From Myroides phaeus (lineage in GTDB: Bacteria; Bacteroidota; Bacteroidia; Flavobacteriales; Flavobacteriaceae), in the NCBI RefSeq assembly GCF_900099675.1, contig NZ_FNDQ01000002.1, positions 1-64,000 of the forward strand: a DNA stretch of 64,000 nucleotides, given 5' to 3'. The notes beneath the pieces are model-generated. The model did no database searches and was not told the DNA's origin. It worked only from the letters and a program-made list of their open reading frames with translations. A program made the translations under genes and the position numbers. This document shows, piece after piece, positions 8,382-18,460 of the stretch; the stretch's first letter is position 1; each line of letters starts with the position of its first letter.

Positions 8382-10383
8382 GTTTTATACCTTATTCCTA
8401 ATCATTGGAATATTCCTTTATGACTATATACCATTCGTAATAGCGCTCCTGTGTATGGTAGGAGCTATTTTTTTTATAGCGTTGAGCTATAAGAATAAGT
8501 TTACATTTTATCCAACTAAATTTTCTTTTGTAAGTGATGTTATTGCAATTGGCCTACTTTTTATTTCATTAGGCGTAAGCGTAATGAAAGGACAAGGGTT
8601 TGCTTTTAGTAGAGTAAATACGAACGACTTTGTAGCTGGTTTTGTAAAACAATCTGTAAAAGCAGATGTAAGAATAGAGGAGGAAGTGGCTTCAAGTTCA
8701 GGAAAGCGTTACATTGTTCAATTGCTTAGAATAAACGATACTGTTGTTTATACAAAAGCGTATTTGACCTTAAAGGAACAGGAAACTTCTTTCATTCCTG
8801 GAGATATTATTTCAACCTATACTTTTATTCGTACTATTGAAGCTCCAAGAAATATTGGTCAATTTGATTACCAAACCTATTCTAAACAGCAAGGTGTATA
8901 CTTTCAACTATACGGAAAGGAGTTTGTACGTGTTGCACGAGCGAATGGTTTGAAGTATGAGATATTACGTTGGAGGTTTTATTTAACAGAACAAGTAAAG
9001 AATAGTGATGTTTTAAGCGACAATGCTAAAGGTTTATTGAATGCTTTAATATTAGGAAAGCGCAATGATATTGATAAAGGTGTTTTAGCTCAGTTCAAAG
9101 AACTTGGTGTAATGCATATCTTGGCTATTTCTGGATTACACGTTGGCCTAATCTACCTGATGTTATTGACTGCTTTTGGTTTTCTTAAACCTATTAGTAA
9201 GCAAGTGGTTGTAGTCTTGTTATTATGGCTTTTTGTTTTTTTATCCGGTTTTTCTCCTTCTGTTTTTAGAGCTGTGTTTATGTTTACCATTTTTTCATTG
9301 GCTCGTATAATTCGTAGAGAGCAGTCATTAGAGCACAACGTAGGTCTTGCATTGTTTTTTAGTTTGTTTTTTTATCCAAATTGGGTTACTGATATTGGTT
9401 TTCAACTGAGTTATTTAGCTGTAATAAGCATCGTTTATATTTTGCCTTTATTTGCTAAAAGGTATAGTGCTAATCGCATAGTAAAATACATACAAGGCAT
9501 TGTATATGTGTCATTAAGTGTTCAAATAGGCTTAATGGCAATACAGCTCTATTATTTTAAGCAGTTTTCTTTACTTTTTTTAATTGGAAATCTAATCGTT
9601 ATTCCTTTAGTTACAGTTTTGATCGTATTAGGTGTTCTTTATTTTATGACGCTTTTTATTCCGTTTTTAAATCAGGTGATAGGGATTGCATTTAATCTAT
9701 TAACAGATATAATGTATAAAAGTGTTTCCCTTTTAGCTCAGTTTGAAGGAATTGTTATTAAGAATGTGCAGTTTAGTAAAACACAAGTGTTTATTTTTTT
9801 AGCCTTACTAATGTGTTTACTATTATTCTACTATCGAAAATCGCGTGTGTGGGTTTTGAGTAGCTTTGTATTGTTTTTTACGTTACAAGTTGTGCCATAT
9901 CTATCAAGGTACTCAGAAGAAAAAAGGAGTGAACTTATTATTCCGTATTCACAAAATAGAGAGCAAGTTAGTTTATGGTATAAAAAGGGAAGTCATTTGT
10001 TGAATTGTGAAAGCGATCCTCAAGGAGAGGGCAGTTACTCAGCAGAATTGACTGCTTTGAATAGTACAATAAGTAATATGACTATACAGAGTATAGAATT
10101 AAAACCACTAATGCCAATAGAGGAACAGTTTTTATTAGTTTTAAGCGACTCACTAACGATTTATGACATTGGATTTCAAGCAGAAGTTATATTGCTTACA
10201 AAGCATCCTAAGGTCAATATAGCACGTGTATTGAATTATCACCAGCCAAAAGAAGTAGTGTTACATAATTCAATGCCAATGTGGTTTAAAGAGAAGTGTA
10301 TTGAAACTTGTATAAAAAACAATATCCCTTTTCACGATATATCTGAAAAGGGATATTGGTCTAAATTATTTAAAAGCGATTAA
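8356..10383 (+). CDS. comEC: ComEC/Rec2-family DNA-uptake channel protein
   Basis: This polytopic inner-membrane protein is the channel through which single-stranded DNA enters during natural transformation. The N-terminal helices and soluble DUF4131-like region precede the Competence domain with GLLNALILGKR and the signature HILAISGLHVGLIY near residues 250-266. At 675 residues it lacks the C-terminal metallo-beta-lactamase domain: no HxHxDH is present in the tail. The start is the only early Met and lies within a strong hairpin. The 3' end overlaps the convergent thioredoxin gene by four bases. Confidence 0.9.
   Translation: MKTLKFSFLFYTLFLIIGIFLYDYIPFVIALLCMVGAIFFIALSYKNKFTFYPTKFSFVSDVIAIGLLFISLGVSVMKGQGFAFSRVNTNDFVAGFVKQSVKADVRIEEEVASSSGKRYIVQLLRINDTVVYTKAYLTLKEQETSFIPGDIISTYTFIRTIEAPRNIGQFDYQTYSKQQGVYFQLYGKEFVRVARANGLKYEILRWRFYLTEQVKNSDVLSDNAKGLLNALILGKRNDIDKGVLAQFKELGVMHILAISGLHVGLIYLMLLTAFGFLKPISKQVVVVLLLWLFVFLSGFSPSVFRAVFMFTIFSLARIIRREQSLEHNVGLALFFSLFFYPNWVTDIGFQLSYLAVISIVYILPLFAKRYSANRIVKYIQGIVYVSLSVQIGLMAIQLYYFKQFSLLFLIGNLIVIPLVTVLIVLGVLYFMTLFIPFLNQVIGIAFNLLTDIMYKSVSLLAQFEGIVIKNVQFSKTQVFIFLALLMCLLLFYYRKSRVWVLSSFVLFFTLQVVPYLSRYSEEKRSELIIPYSQNREQVSLWYKKGSHLLNCESDPQGEGSYSAELTALNSTISNMTIQSIELKPLMPIEEQFLLVLSDSLTIYDIGFQAEVILLTKHPKVNIARVLNYHQPKEVVLHNSMPMWFKEKCIETCIKNNIPFHDISEKGYWSKLFKSD
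10321..10357. repeat. 13-bp perfect inverted repeat at the comEC 3' end
   Basis: AATATCCCTTTTC (10321-10333) is exactly complementary to GAAAAGGGATATT (10345-10357), with an 11-base loop. It lies inside the last comEC codons, where the convergent thioredoxin gene also ends. No long T run follows on either strand, so it may be a weak bidirectional terminator or an mRNA end stabiliser. Confidence 0.5.
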
Positions 10384-10832
10384 AGCTGTTCTAACAATTG
10401 TTGAGGAGTTTTATATCCAACGATTACATTAGTAACTTCACCTTTAGCATCAAAGATAACCATAGAAGGATATCCTGGAATTCTTAAGAACATAGTAAAG
10501 TCGTGTGTCGCATTTCTACCTTTTCTATTGCTATTGTATCCAGGGTTAGTATATTTTTTTCCCTTATAGCTGATCTCTTCGTTACCTTCCGAATCAAACT
10601 TAACAGCATAATAATTCTTGTTGATATGTTCAATCACCTTACTATCAGTAAAAGTGTTTTTATCTAACATTTTACAAGGACCACACCAATCAGTGAATGC
10701 ATCCATAAAGATAGGTTTAGCTTCTTTTTTTTGCGCAGCTACTGCTTCATTAAAAGTCATCCATTTAATTTCTTGAGCGTTCATAGAAAAGCTCAATAAA
10801 GCGATAGCGAATAAGAAAAACAGTTTTTTCAT
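10380..10832 (-). CDS. Secreted thioredoxin-fold protein
   Basis: This is a 150-residue thioredoxin-like protein with an N-terminal signal peptide (about 1-20) and a WCGPCK active site (Cys50, Cys53) inside MDAFTDWCGPCKMLDK. The pattern resembles the DUF255/thioredoxin_7 group that reduces periplasmic disulfides. A cis-proline segment (PGYPSMVIFD) follows as expected. It lies 28 bases after the 710-residue peptide transporter gene and is probably in its transcript. The partner protein is unknown. Confidence 0.85.
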   Translation of the reverse strand: MKKLFFLFAIALLSFSMNAQEIKWMTFNEAVAAQKKEAKPIFMDAFTDWCGPCKMLDKNTFTDSKVIEHINKNYYAVKFDSEGNEEISYKGKKYTNPGYNSNRKGRNATHDFTMFLRIPGYPSMVIFDAKGEVTNVIVGYKTPQQLLEQL

Positions 10833-10860
10833 GTATAAAGTTGTAATTAGATTTTATAAA

Positions 10861-12993
10861 TTATTTTACTCCGTGCATTAATTTCTTCATCAATGGGTTA
10901 AGAGCGATAACTAAAATACCAGCAATAATTGGTACAATAGTGAAGATTAAGAAGAAAGTAGACAATGAATACTTCTCTGTAATTACTTCAATTTGTCCTC
11001 CAAGTTTTGCAGCTAAGTTGTTACCAATAGCGATTGCAAGATACCACATTCCAAACATAAGTGCAATCATTCTTGCAGGCACTAATTTAGAAACATAAGA
11101 AAGTCCCACAGGAGAAGAGAACAGCTCTCCGAGTGTGTGGAATAAGTAACCAAATACTAACCACATCATAGAAACCCTTGTTCCTTCTGTAATACCATGT
11201 GCTCCATAAGCTAATACTCCAAATCCGATAGCCATAATAATAAGACCTAAACCGTATTTAATAGCAGCAGGAGGATTGTATTTAGAATCCCATAATTTAG
11301 AAACAACAGAAGCAAACGCAATAATAAAGAACGAGTTTAAAATTGAGAACCAAGAAGCAGTAATCTCTACTTGATTATCTTTAATTTCTTTTACTTCAGC
11401 GTGTACAACGTGAATTTCTTTTTGACTTTCAATGTCTGTAATTTGATTATACGCTTGTAACTCTCCTTTTATTTTCTCTTCAGCTTTAGCGTCAAGGATA
11501 TTGTACTTTCCAAGTTCTTCGTATATTTTTAGTTTATCACCTTTTTCTAAACTAACCAATTCAGAAATAATAGTTGTTTGTTCCACCACTACATCTCCTT
11601 CCTTTGCAGGAGCAGACTCAGATACAGGAACGTAAGTAAACATTAAATTATTGTTGTCGTCTTTCTTTTGAACACCAGTTTCATCTAATACCGGTTTTTC
11701 AACAGCACTATAACGAACTTCATACGCGTGAGAAGACCAGTCTCTGTTTAACATCCAGATAGCAGCTCCCCATACGCCAATAAACGTAATAGCTAAAACG
11801 ATATTAGAAACTAATGCTTTTTTATATGTTCTTTTTGCCAACAAAATAAGTACCCAAGAAACAATAAGTAAAGGGATAACAGTTAACAATAAGTTGAATA
11901 TATTAAACAATAAAGCTTTATTTCCAGATAAAATTCTCTGTGTGTTATCTCTCGCAAAAATTACCAAAGAAGTGGCTCCTTGTTCAAAAGACATCCAGAA
12001 GAAAATAGTGAAGAAAGCAAAAATAATTACTGCAATCATTCTATCCCTTACAATTTTAGTATATCTCATAATACGAGAAATAACCAAGTATAAGAATAAA
12101 AGAAGACCTCCTACAATAACAACAGTTTTACCATCCATTCCAAAAAGAGTAGTAGGGAATAACTGTATATTTCCAATAATTCTAAACGGATCATCAAAAG
12201 CATATAAGAATCCAACGATAGTAGAAATAGCAATCAAGATATAGTCAACTTTCGTAAAAGGATTAGGTTTTAAAGAATCTTTTTCTTCTTGAGTTAATGT
12301 TGGAGCATTGACAATATCCTCAGGTTTAATCTCAATACTCTTGTTAGGAACATCTCCAATATTTCCAAAGATAGGTTTAGCTAACCAGAATTGTAGCGTA
12401 CCTAAAAGCATAAAAATACCAGCTAATCCAAAACCATAATGCCATCCGATACGCTCACCAATATAACCACAAAGCATCATTCCGAAGAAAGCACCAGTGT
12501 TTACCCCCATATAGAAAATAGTATAAGCACCATCTTTCTTTTCAGGGAAAGCCTTGTACATTTCAGATAAGATAGAAGTCATATTTGGTTTAAAGAAACC
12601 AGTACCTATAACAAGACAAACAAGTCCTAAGTACATAAAGAATTCAGTTTCAAGAGTCATCGCAGCGTGTCCCAGAGTCATAATTAAGGAACCAACTACA
12701 ACTGCCCATCGATAACCGATATATTTATCAGCTATAATACCACCGAAGATTGGTGTAATATAAAGTAACATAGCATAAGTTGCAAAGATTGCACCCGCGT
12801 TAGCAGTAGTCATTTCCCAACCAGGGTTTAGACCAATAACAGACATTGTTAAGAACTGAATTAAAAGAACACGCATTCCGTAAAATGAGAAGCGTTCCCA
12901 CATTTCAGTAAAGAACAGAACAAATAATCCTGCTGGATGTCCCAGTACTTTTGTGTCAAAGAAATTCGGCTGTGCCGTAGTGTCAGTTTTCAT
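10861..12993 (-). CDS. POT-family proton-coupled peptide transporter with large insertion
   Basis: This is a peptide:H+ symporter of the proton-dependent oligopeptide family. It carries the EMWERFSFYGMR motif in the first helix and the conserved FKPN segment. It aligns almost residue for residue with the 588-residue paralogue encoded at 16632-18398, but has about 110 extra hydrophilic, Glu/Lys-rich residues between the AIWMLNRDW and SWFSILNSFF helices. The paralogue has only about 14 residues there. The 710-residue length is therefore explained by one insertion and not a fusion of two transporters. Substrate range (di- or tripeptides) is inferred from the family. Confidence 0.88.
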   Translation of the reverse strand: MKTDTTAQPNFFDTKVLGHPAGLFVLFFTEMWERFSFYGMRVLLIQFLTMSVIGLNPGWEMTTANAGAIFATYAMLLYITPIFGGIIADKYIGYRWAVVVGSLIMTLGHAAMTLETEFFMYLGLVCLVIGTGFFKPNMTSILSEMYKAFPEKKDGAYTIFYMGVNTGAFFGMMLCGYIGERIGWHYGFGLAGIFMLLGTLQFWLAKPIFGNIGDVPNKSIEIKPEDIVNAPTLTQEEKDSLKPNPFTKVDYILIAISTIVGFLYAFDDPFRIIGNIQLFPTTLFGMDGKTVVIVGGLLLFLYLVISRIMRYTKIVRDRMIAVIIFAFFTIFFWMSFEQGATSLVIFARDNTQRILSGNKALLFNIFNLLLTVIPLLIVSWVLILLAKRTYKKALVSNIVLAITFIGVWGAAIWMLNRDWSSHAYEVRYSAVEKPVLDETGVQKKDDNNNLMFTYVPVSESAPAKEGDVVVEQTTIISELVSLEKGDKLKIYEELGKYNILDAKAEEKIKGELQAYNQITDIESQKEIHVVHAEVKEIKDNQVEITASWFSILNSFFIIAFASVVSKLWDSKYNPPAAIKYGLGLIIMAIGFGVLAYGAHGITEGTRVSMMWLVFGYLFHTLGELFSSPVGLSYVSKLVPARMIALMFGMWYLAIAIGNNLAAKLGGQIEVITEKYSLSTFFLIFTIVPIIAGILVIALNPLMKKLMHGVK

Positions 12994-13173
12994 TATATTT
13001 ATAAAGTTTGGTGTTGTGAGTTTATTAACGTTGTGTTTACATAAGCGTTAAAAGTAATAAAATAAAGTCATAAATAATTCTCTTTGAAAAAAAATACTAT
13101 ATTTCTGTAGAATGTTTTATCTCTTTGGTTGATTATTAGTAATAATCTAAACCGTGAATGGGCTTTAGAATCC

Positions 13174-13213
13174 ACAAAAAAAGCACTAAGGAATAAACCA
13201 AAGTGCTTTTTTA
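13174..13213 (-). terminator. Intrinsic terminator after the 545-residue transporter gene
   Basis: AAAAAAGCACT pairs with AGTGCTTTTTT around a short AGG/CC-containing loop. Read on the minus strand it ends in a T run, just downstream of the 13232-14869 gene. The A/T symmetry would let it work in both directions. Confidence 0.7.
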
Positions 13214-13231
13214 TATATGATTTAATAGCAA

Positions 13232-14869
13232 TTATACTTTTTTATTTTCCAAAGGGCGAATAACTAAGCGGTCGTAAATCACTAAAGTAATAACAGAAAA
13301 TATTCCGATACCACATACCACGTACCATATCTTATTAGGGTTATAAGTACTCCAAAGCATATCTACCATTTCCCAATGAGACATTCCTAACTTTTGCTCT
13401 GCTAAAGTAAAATACTCATTCTTAGAGAAAGGGAAGTGAACTTGGCTAATATCTATATTTTTTGATGTAGCGAAGTCAATAAAGGATTGTTTAACAACTG
13501 TCCAGTCAACAGAATCTGCTTTTAGATTAAATTGTTTCTCAAAAGCAGACAACGACATATTTAAGGTTTTAGAACCTTGTTCAACGAATTGTTCGTGACT
13601 CACTACTTCAGGCATTGCTATATTGCGTGTAGACATTTCTGTTTTTAATAATGATAATTTGTCTGACCACGCTTGATATAAATCTCCAGAGATGTATTTC
13701 GTAACAAAGTAACTCGCCGCTACTGGTAAGAAGTATGTTCCTTGATAAAGACCTTCTTTTCCTTTAGGAGTGATAAGAGCAATAAAAGATGAAACTGTAG
13801 GACTTGACATCATTTCTCCAATAGAGAAAATCATTGTTCCAATAATAGTAAATATTGGATTATGGGTATAGAAAGTTAATCCAACACCAATACTTGCAAT
13901 TACAGCACCTCTAATTACTGCGTTAATATGACGCATTTTGGTAACGAAGTACGAGATCGATACTTGACATAAGATAATCATCAATGAGTCAATATTGGTA
14001 AACCATTCTGGTTTTACTTGTCCGTCTTGTGTTAGTAACGGACCTAAAAACGATACGTTCTCATTAATCCAATTACTCAAGATAGAAGAGTTTACCCAAT
14101 CTTCAATAAAGTTAGGCAGGGTGTTGAACAGCTGATTAAACATTGTCCAGAATCCGATCATTAATAACAATAAAATTCCTAAGCGAATATCTTTCAACGC
14201 CTCAAAAATCCCTAATATCGAATCTTTGATAGCTTTTCCAATCGAGTCTTTTGGCTTTTCTACTTTTGGTTCTTTGTAAAACAACAATAAGATTAAAAGG
14301 TTGATACCAATAACAACAGCTGCTTGTATGAAAATGATTTTCCATCCATAAGTTGTACGTAATCCTGATGACATAGCAGGCCCGATAAACCCACCAATAT
14401 TCACCATCATATAGAAAATACCGAAACCAAGAGTTCCTGTAGATTCATCTGTATTACGTGCAATTATAGCAGAAGCAACAGGTTTAAAGAAAGCAGCTCC
14501 TATGGCTACTAACAAGAATACCGCGTATACATTGTTGTAAGCTGTTACTTCTCCCAGCAAATAATAACCGGTAATCATTATGATGAACGCAATAATCAAG
14601 GATAATTTATAACCAATACGGTCAGCAATAACACCAAAGAAAAGCGGTAAGAAGTACAATATTCCAACAATACCTCCCATGATGCTCCCTTTCTGTATGT
14701 GATCAAAGCCCAGACCACCTGTGTCCGTTGAGCCTACTAAGTATAGTCCTAACAGGGTGTAGATACCATACCATGCCCACCGTTCCATAAGCTCCATAAA
14801 GCTGGCTATCCAAAAGTTTTTATTGAACGATTTTATCGTTTGTCCAAAAGTTTTATTGTTCTGCGACAT
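13232..14869 (-). CDS. Divergent POT/MFS-type transporter
   Basis: This 545-residue polytopic membrane protein is of the major facilitator superfamily, most like POT transporters but divergent. The first-helix motif reads ELMERWAWYGIY in place of EMWERFSFYGMR, and FFKPV replaces FKPN. The C-terminal half has a hydrophilic segment of about 110 residues (after YFVTKYISGDLYQ) before the last helix. It lies in the peptide-transporter block but is set apart by terminators on both sides, so it is probably its own transcription unit. Peptide transport is likely but less certain than for its neighbours. Confidence 0.78.
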   Translation of the reverse strand: MSQNNKTFGQTIKSFNKNFWIASFMELMERWAWYGIYTLLGLYLVGSTDTGGLGFDHIQKGSIMGGIVGILYFLPLFFGVIADRIGYKLSLIIAFIIMITGYYLLGEVTAYNNVYAVFLLVAIGAAFFKPVASAIIARNTDESTGTLGFGIFYMMVNIGGFIGPAMSSGLRTTYGWKIIFIQAAVVIGINLLILLLFYKEPKVEKPKDSIGKAIKDSILGIFEALKDIRLGILLLLMIGFWTMFNQLFNTLPNFIEDWVNSSILSNWINENVSFLGPLLTQDGQVKPEWFTNIDSLMIILCQVSISYFVTKMRHINAVIRGAVIASIGVGLTFYTHNPIFTIIGTMIFSIGEMMSSPTVSSFIALITPKGKEGLYQGTYFLPVAASYFVTKYISGDLYQAWSDKLSLLKTEMSTRNIAMPEVVSHEQFVEQGSKTLNMSLSAFEKQFNLKADSVDWTVVKQSFIDFATSKNIDISQVHFPFSKNEYFTLAEQKLGMSHWEMVDMLWSTYNPNKIWYVVCGIGIFSVITLVIYDRLVIRPLENKKV

Positions 14870-15010
14870 GGTAATTGATTATTTATATAATTAAGGAGGT
14901 TAAGTTAAGCTGTATATTTTATTTAGCAATGAATAACAGAGAAATATTTGCAGAAACAGCCTAAATATGCTGTTGCTAAGCTGCAAAGTAACCTTGTTTC
15001 AGTTTTAAGC

Positions 15011-15043
15011 AAAAAAAAGCGCCTTAGTTTGCTAAGGCGCTTT
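15011..15043 (-). terminator. Intrinsic terminator after the 508-residue transporter gene
   Basis: AAAGCGCCTTAG (15016-15027) is perfectly complementary to CTAAGGCGCTTT (15032-15043) with a TTTG loop. On the minus strand it is followed by eight T. It lies 22 bases past the stop of the 15066-16592 gene. Confidence 0.82.
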
Positions 15044-15065
15044 ATCTTATAAAAAGAAGATGAAA

Positions 15066-16592
15066 TTATCTTACATCTTGCATTAACTTTTTAATTACTG
15101 GAGAAAGTGCCATTAACACTATACCAGCTACTACAGCATAAAGACCTAAATCTTTGTACCCATCAGTATAAGAAATCAGGGCATCATAGTTTGTAGCATT
15201 TTCTGTATCAGTAGTTGACATACCAGCACCGATAATACCAGCTACATATTGTCCATACGCACTTGCTAAGAACCAAAGTCCCATCATCATTCCTTGTAAA
15301 TTAGGTGTTGCTAATTTTGTCATAATTGAAAGACCAATAGGTGACAAACACAACTCTCCTAATGTGATTATTAATAGCGCAAATGTGAAGAAATCTAAAG
15401 AAGTCATCCCTTGTAAATCAGCGAATAATCTTGTAGCAAATAATGCGTAGTATCCAGCACCTAAAAGAACAAATCCTAAACCAAATTTAATAATTGTGTT
15501 TGGTTCAATTCCTTTTTTAGCTAACCAAATCCAAAGTAATCCCAAAACAGGAGCAATGAAGATGATAAAGAAAGCCCCTCCAGAGTTGTTCACTCCATTA
15601 GGATCTAAATGCATACCTAAAAGGTCTGAATTCAAGTTTTTAGCAGCGAAAATACTCAATGATCCTCCAGCTTGTTCGTAGATACCAAAGAATAGGATAG
15701 AGAACAAGATAAAGATTAATGCAGCAATAATTTTCTTGCGTTCAGAAGGTGTCAATTTAGACATTTCATAGAACAAGTAAATTAAAGCCAACGGACCAAC
15801 AGTCATCATGAAATAATCAGTATAAGCTGTATTGTCAATCATTAATACGATCAAAGGAATCATTGCAAAAGTACCTACATACGTTAGGATCTCTTTCCAA
15901 AGAGCCATTCTTTTTTCAGTACCATCAGCAGCAACTTCAGTCGGTTGAATACCAATTGGACCTAAGTGTCTTTTTGTAAATGTAAAGTTGATTAAACTCA
16001 CAAGCATTACAAAAGCAGCAAGACCAAAAGCAACATTCCAACGGTGTGCTTGATCAATCGTTTCAGCAAAGATGTGTCCTTTACCAATAGCAATACATAA
16101 GTAACCTCCAATTAAGGCACCTAAGTTAATACCTGCATAGAATAAAGAGAAACCAGCATCTGTACGACTATCACCCTTTTTGTATAAGTATCCAACCATA
16201 GTAGAGATATTTGGTTTAAAGAAACCAGTACCAATTACTGTAAAAGCGATACCCGTAAAAAAGTAAGTATGTGGTTCGTATGCTAAGATTAAACTACCTA
16301 AGATCATTAAGGAGCCCCCCCAGAATAGAGATTTTCGGAAACCTAAAATTTTATCTGCAAAAATACCTCCTAAGAAAGTGAATGCATAAACGAATGCTTG
16401 AGTAGCTCCGTATTGTAAGTTAGCTTGTGCTTCCGCAAAGTTAAGTTGGTCAATCATAAAGAATACCAACATCCCTCTCATTCCGTAGAAACTGAAACGT
16501 TCCCACATTTCTGAGAAGAATAAACTCCAGATTTGTTTCGGGTATTTACCCGAGAAACTCTGAATCTCTTCTAATGTCTGTGTCTGACTCAT
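15066..16592 (-). CDS. POT-family proton-coupled peptide transporter
   Basis: This is a 508-residue peptide symporter with the POT signature EMWERFSFYGMR in helix 1, a GTGFFKPNIS segment, and FSLFYAGINLGALIGG. It has the usual 12-14 membrane segments and lacks the long insertion seen in its 710-residue paralogue. It starts 39 bases after the stop of the 588-residue transporter gene and ends at a strong terminator, so these two genes and the DPP-IV gene ahead of them likely form one transcript that couples peptide release to uptake (inference). Confidence 0.9.
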   Translation of the reverse strand: MSQTQTLEEIQSFSGKYPKQIWSLFFSEMWERFSFYGMRGMLVFFMIDQLNFAEAQANLQYGATQAFVYAFTFLGGIFADKILGFRKSLFWGGSLMILGSLILAYEPHTYFFTGIAFTVIGTGFFKPNISTMVGYLYKKGDSRTDAGFSLFYAGINLGALIGGYLCIAIGKGHIFAETIDQAHRWNVAFGLAAFVMLVSLINFTFTKRHLGPIGIQPTEVAADGTEKRMALWKEILTYVGTFAMIPLIVLMIDNTAYTDYFMMTVGPLALIYLFYEMSKLTPSERKKIIAALIFILFSILFFGIYEQAGGSLSIFAAKNLNSDLLGMHLDPNGVNNSGGAFFIIFIAPVLGLLWIWLAKKGIEPNTIIKFGLGFVLLGAGYYALFATRLFADLQGMTSLDFFTFALLIITLGELCLSPIGLSIMTKLATPNLQGMMMGLWFLASAYGQYVAGIIGAGMSTTDTENATNYDALISYTDGYKDLGLYAVVAGIVLMALSPVIKKLMQDVR

Positions 16593-16631
16593 TTTAATTA
16601 ATAATTTTTATTATCGTATAATGCACGATAC

Positions 16632-18398
16632 CTAACGGATACCGTGCATGAATTTTTTCAATATTGGGTTTATCAACATAACCAGTATTCCAGCTGCTGC
16701 AGGAATTAATGTGAATAGGAAGAAGAAGTGACTTAATGAGTAGTCATTTTTGATAACTTCAATTTGACCTCCTAAAATAGCAGCGAATTTCTGTGCAATT
16801 GCAAGTGCCAAGTACCACATACCAAACATAAATGCAAGCATTTTTCCTGGTACAAGTTTAGATACATAAGACAGACCTACTGGCGAAATAAATAATTCCC
16901 CTAAGGTATGGAATAAGTATGTTAATATTAGGAATATCATCGACATTTTTACGCCTTCAGAACTTCCCATTGATCCAAGACCAAGAATTAAGAAACCAAT
17001 AGCAACTAAAATAAGTCCAATTCCGTACTTAAATGCAGCAGGTGGATTGTATTTAGAATCCCATAATTTTGATACAGATGAAGCAAAAGAAATGATAAAG
17101 AAAGAATTTAAGATAGAGAACCAAGAAACTGTAATTTCTGATGATTCTTTTGAAAATTCATTTGATAACATCCAGATAGCTGCGGTCCAAATTGCCGCAA
17201 AACAGATGAATAGCATCAAGTTAGATAAAGCAATTTTTTTCCAAGTAGCCTTAGCTAACATAATTAATACTCCAGAAATAATGATTAAAGGAATAATTGT
17301 CAAACAAGTATTTACGATATTAAAAATCAATAATGATGTTCCTTCTAAAGATCTATCTACGTAGTCTCTCGCTACCAATACAAGTGAAGTAGCTCCTTGT
17401 TCAAAACTCATAAAGAAGAACATTAAGAAGAAAGCTAATAGAATTACAGCAAACATTCTGTCTCTAATAATCTTTCCATAACGTAAAATTCTTGAGATTA
17501 CTAAGTATAAGAAAGCGATTAAAGCAACAATAGCCATAATATTTTGACCTCTTAATGCGTCAGTATCTATGAATTTGAACATATCATAAACCCCATTTTT
17601 AGATAAAGGGTCATTGAATGCGTATAATAAACCGATAATAGAAACAAATGCAATTAACACATAGTCGATAGAAGTATAAGGATTTCTTGTTTCCTCTTCT
17701 TCTTTAATCTCTTCTTGTGTTTTTTGTATTGTTGTATCCACTTTTTTAAGTTCTCCTACATTACCAAATAAAGGTTTCGCTAACCAGAATTGTACAGTTC
17801 CTAAGAACATAAAAATTCCAGCTAAAGTAAATCCATAGTGCCATCCTTGCGTTTCAGCAATATATCCACAAAGCATCATACCGAAGAAAGCTCCTGAGTT
17901 TACTCCCATATAGAAGATTGTATATGCCGCATCTTTTTTCTCAGGAAGATATTTATACATCTCACCAAGCATAGAAGGCATATTAGGTTTAAAGAAACCA
18001 GTACCGATAACTAAACAAGCAAGTCCAATAAAGAACATAAATTTAGCATCAAATCCCATTGCAGCGTGTCCTATTGTCATTATAATAGCACCAACAATAA
18101 CCGCCCAACGCGATCCGATATATTTATCAGCGATAACTCCACCAAGAATTGGAGTTAAATAAAGCAACATTGCGTAAGTACCATATAAAGCACCAGCTTG
18201 TTCTGCGGACCATCCCCAGCCTGAGAAAGGATCATCAAATAAGACTTTTGCAGTCAAGAATTGAATTAATAATACTCTCATTCCGTAGAAAGAGAATCGC
18301 TCCCACATTTCAGTAAAGAATAGAACGAAAAGACCTGCAGGGTGTCCGAGCACCTTTGATTTAAAGAGGTCTGAATTAGTAGCTGTTTCTGCTGCCAT
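16632..18398 (-). CDS. POT-family proton-coupled peptide transporter
   Basis: This is a 588-residue peptide symporter with EMWERFSFYGMR and GTGFFKPNMPSM. Its first ~45 residues are nearly identical to those of the 710-residue transporter downstream (shared KVLGHPAGLFVLFF run), which points to tandem duplication. A moderate cytosolic loop rich in Glu and Lys lies around residues 225-245. It starts 62 bases after the dipeptidyl peptidase gene. Confidence 0.9.
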   Translation of the reverse strand: MAAETATNSDLFKSKVLGHPAGLFVLFFTEMWERFSFYGMRVLLIQFLTAKVLFDDPFSGWGWSAEQAGALYGTYAMLLYLTPILGGVIADKYIGSRWAVIVGAIIMTIGHAAMGFDAKFMFFIGLACLVIGTGFFKPNMPSMLGEMYKYLPEKKDAAYTIFYMGVNSGAFFGMMLCGYIAETQGWHYGFTLAGIFMFLGTVQFWLAKPLFGNVGELKKVDTTIQKTQEEIKEEEETRNPYTSIDYVLIAFVSIIGLLYAFNDPLSKNGVYDMFKFIDTDALRGQNIMAIVALIAFLYLVISRILRYGKIIRDRMFAVILLAFFLMFFFMSFEQGATSLVLVARDYVDRSLEGTSLLIFNIVNTCLTIIPLIIISGVLIMLAKATWKKIALSNLMLFICFAAIWTAAIWMLSNEFSKESSEITVSWFSILNSFFIISFASSVSKLWDSKYNPPAAFKYGIGLILVAIGFLILGLGSMGSSEGVKMSMIFLILTYLFHTLGELFISPVGLSYVSKLVPGKMLAFMFGMWYLALAIAQKFAAILGGQIEVIKNDYSLSHFFFLFTLIPAAAGILVMLINPILKKFMHGIR

Positions 18399-18460
18399 TG
18401 TAATTTTATTAGTTTGTTTTAAGTTAGTACGTGATTGTATATTGTTGTTTGGTGTAGGTA

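Noticed and set aside
12994..13173. Possible small gene between the two transporter genes
   Set aside because: Only short frames without start context were found. The stretch is probably the promoter region of the 710-residue transporter gene.
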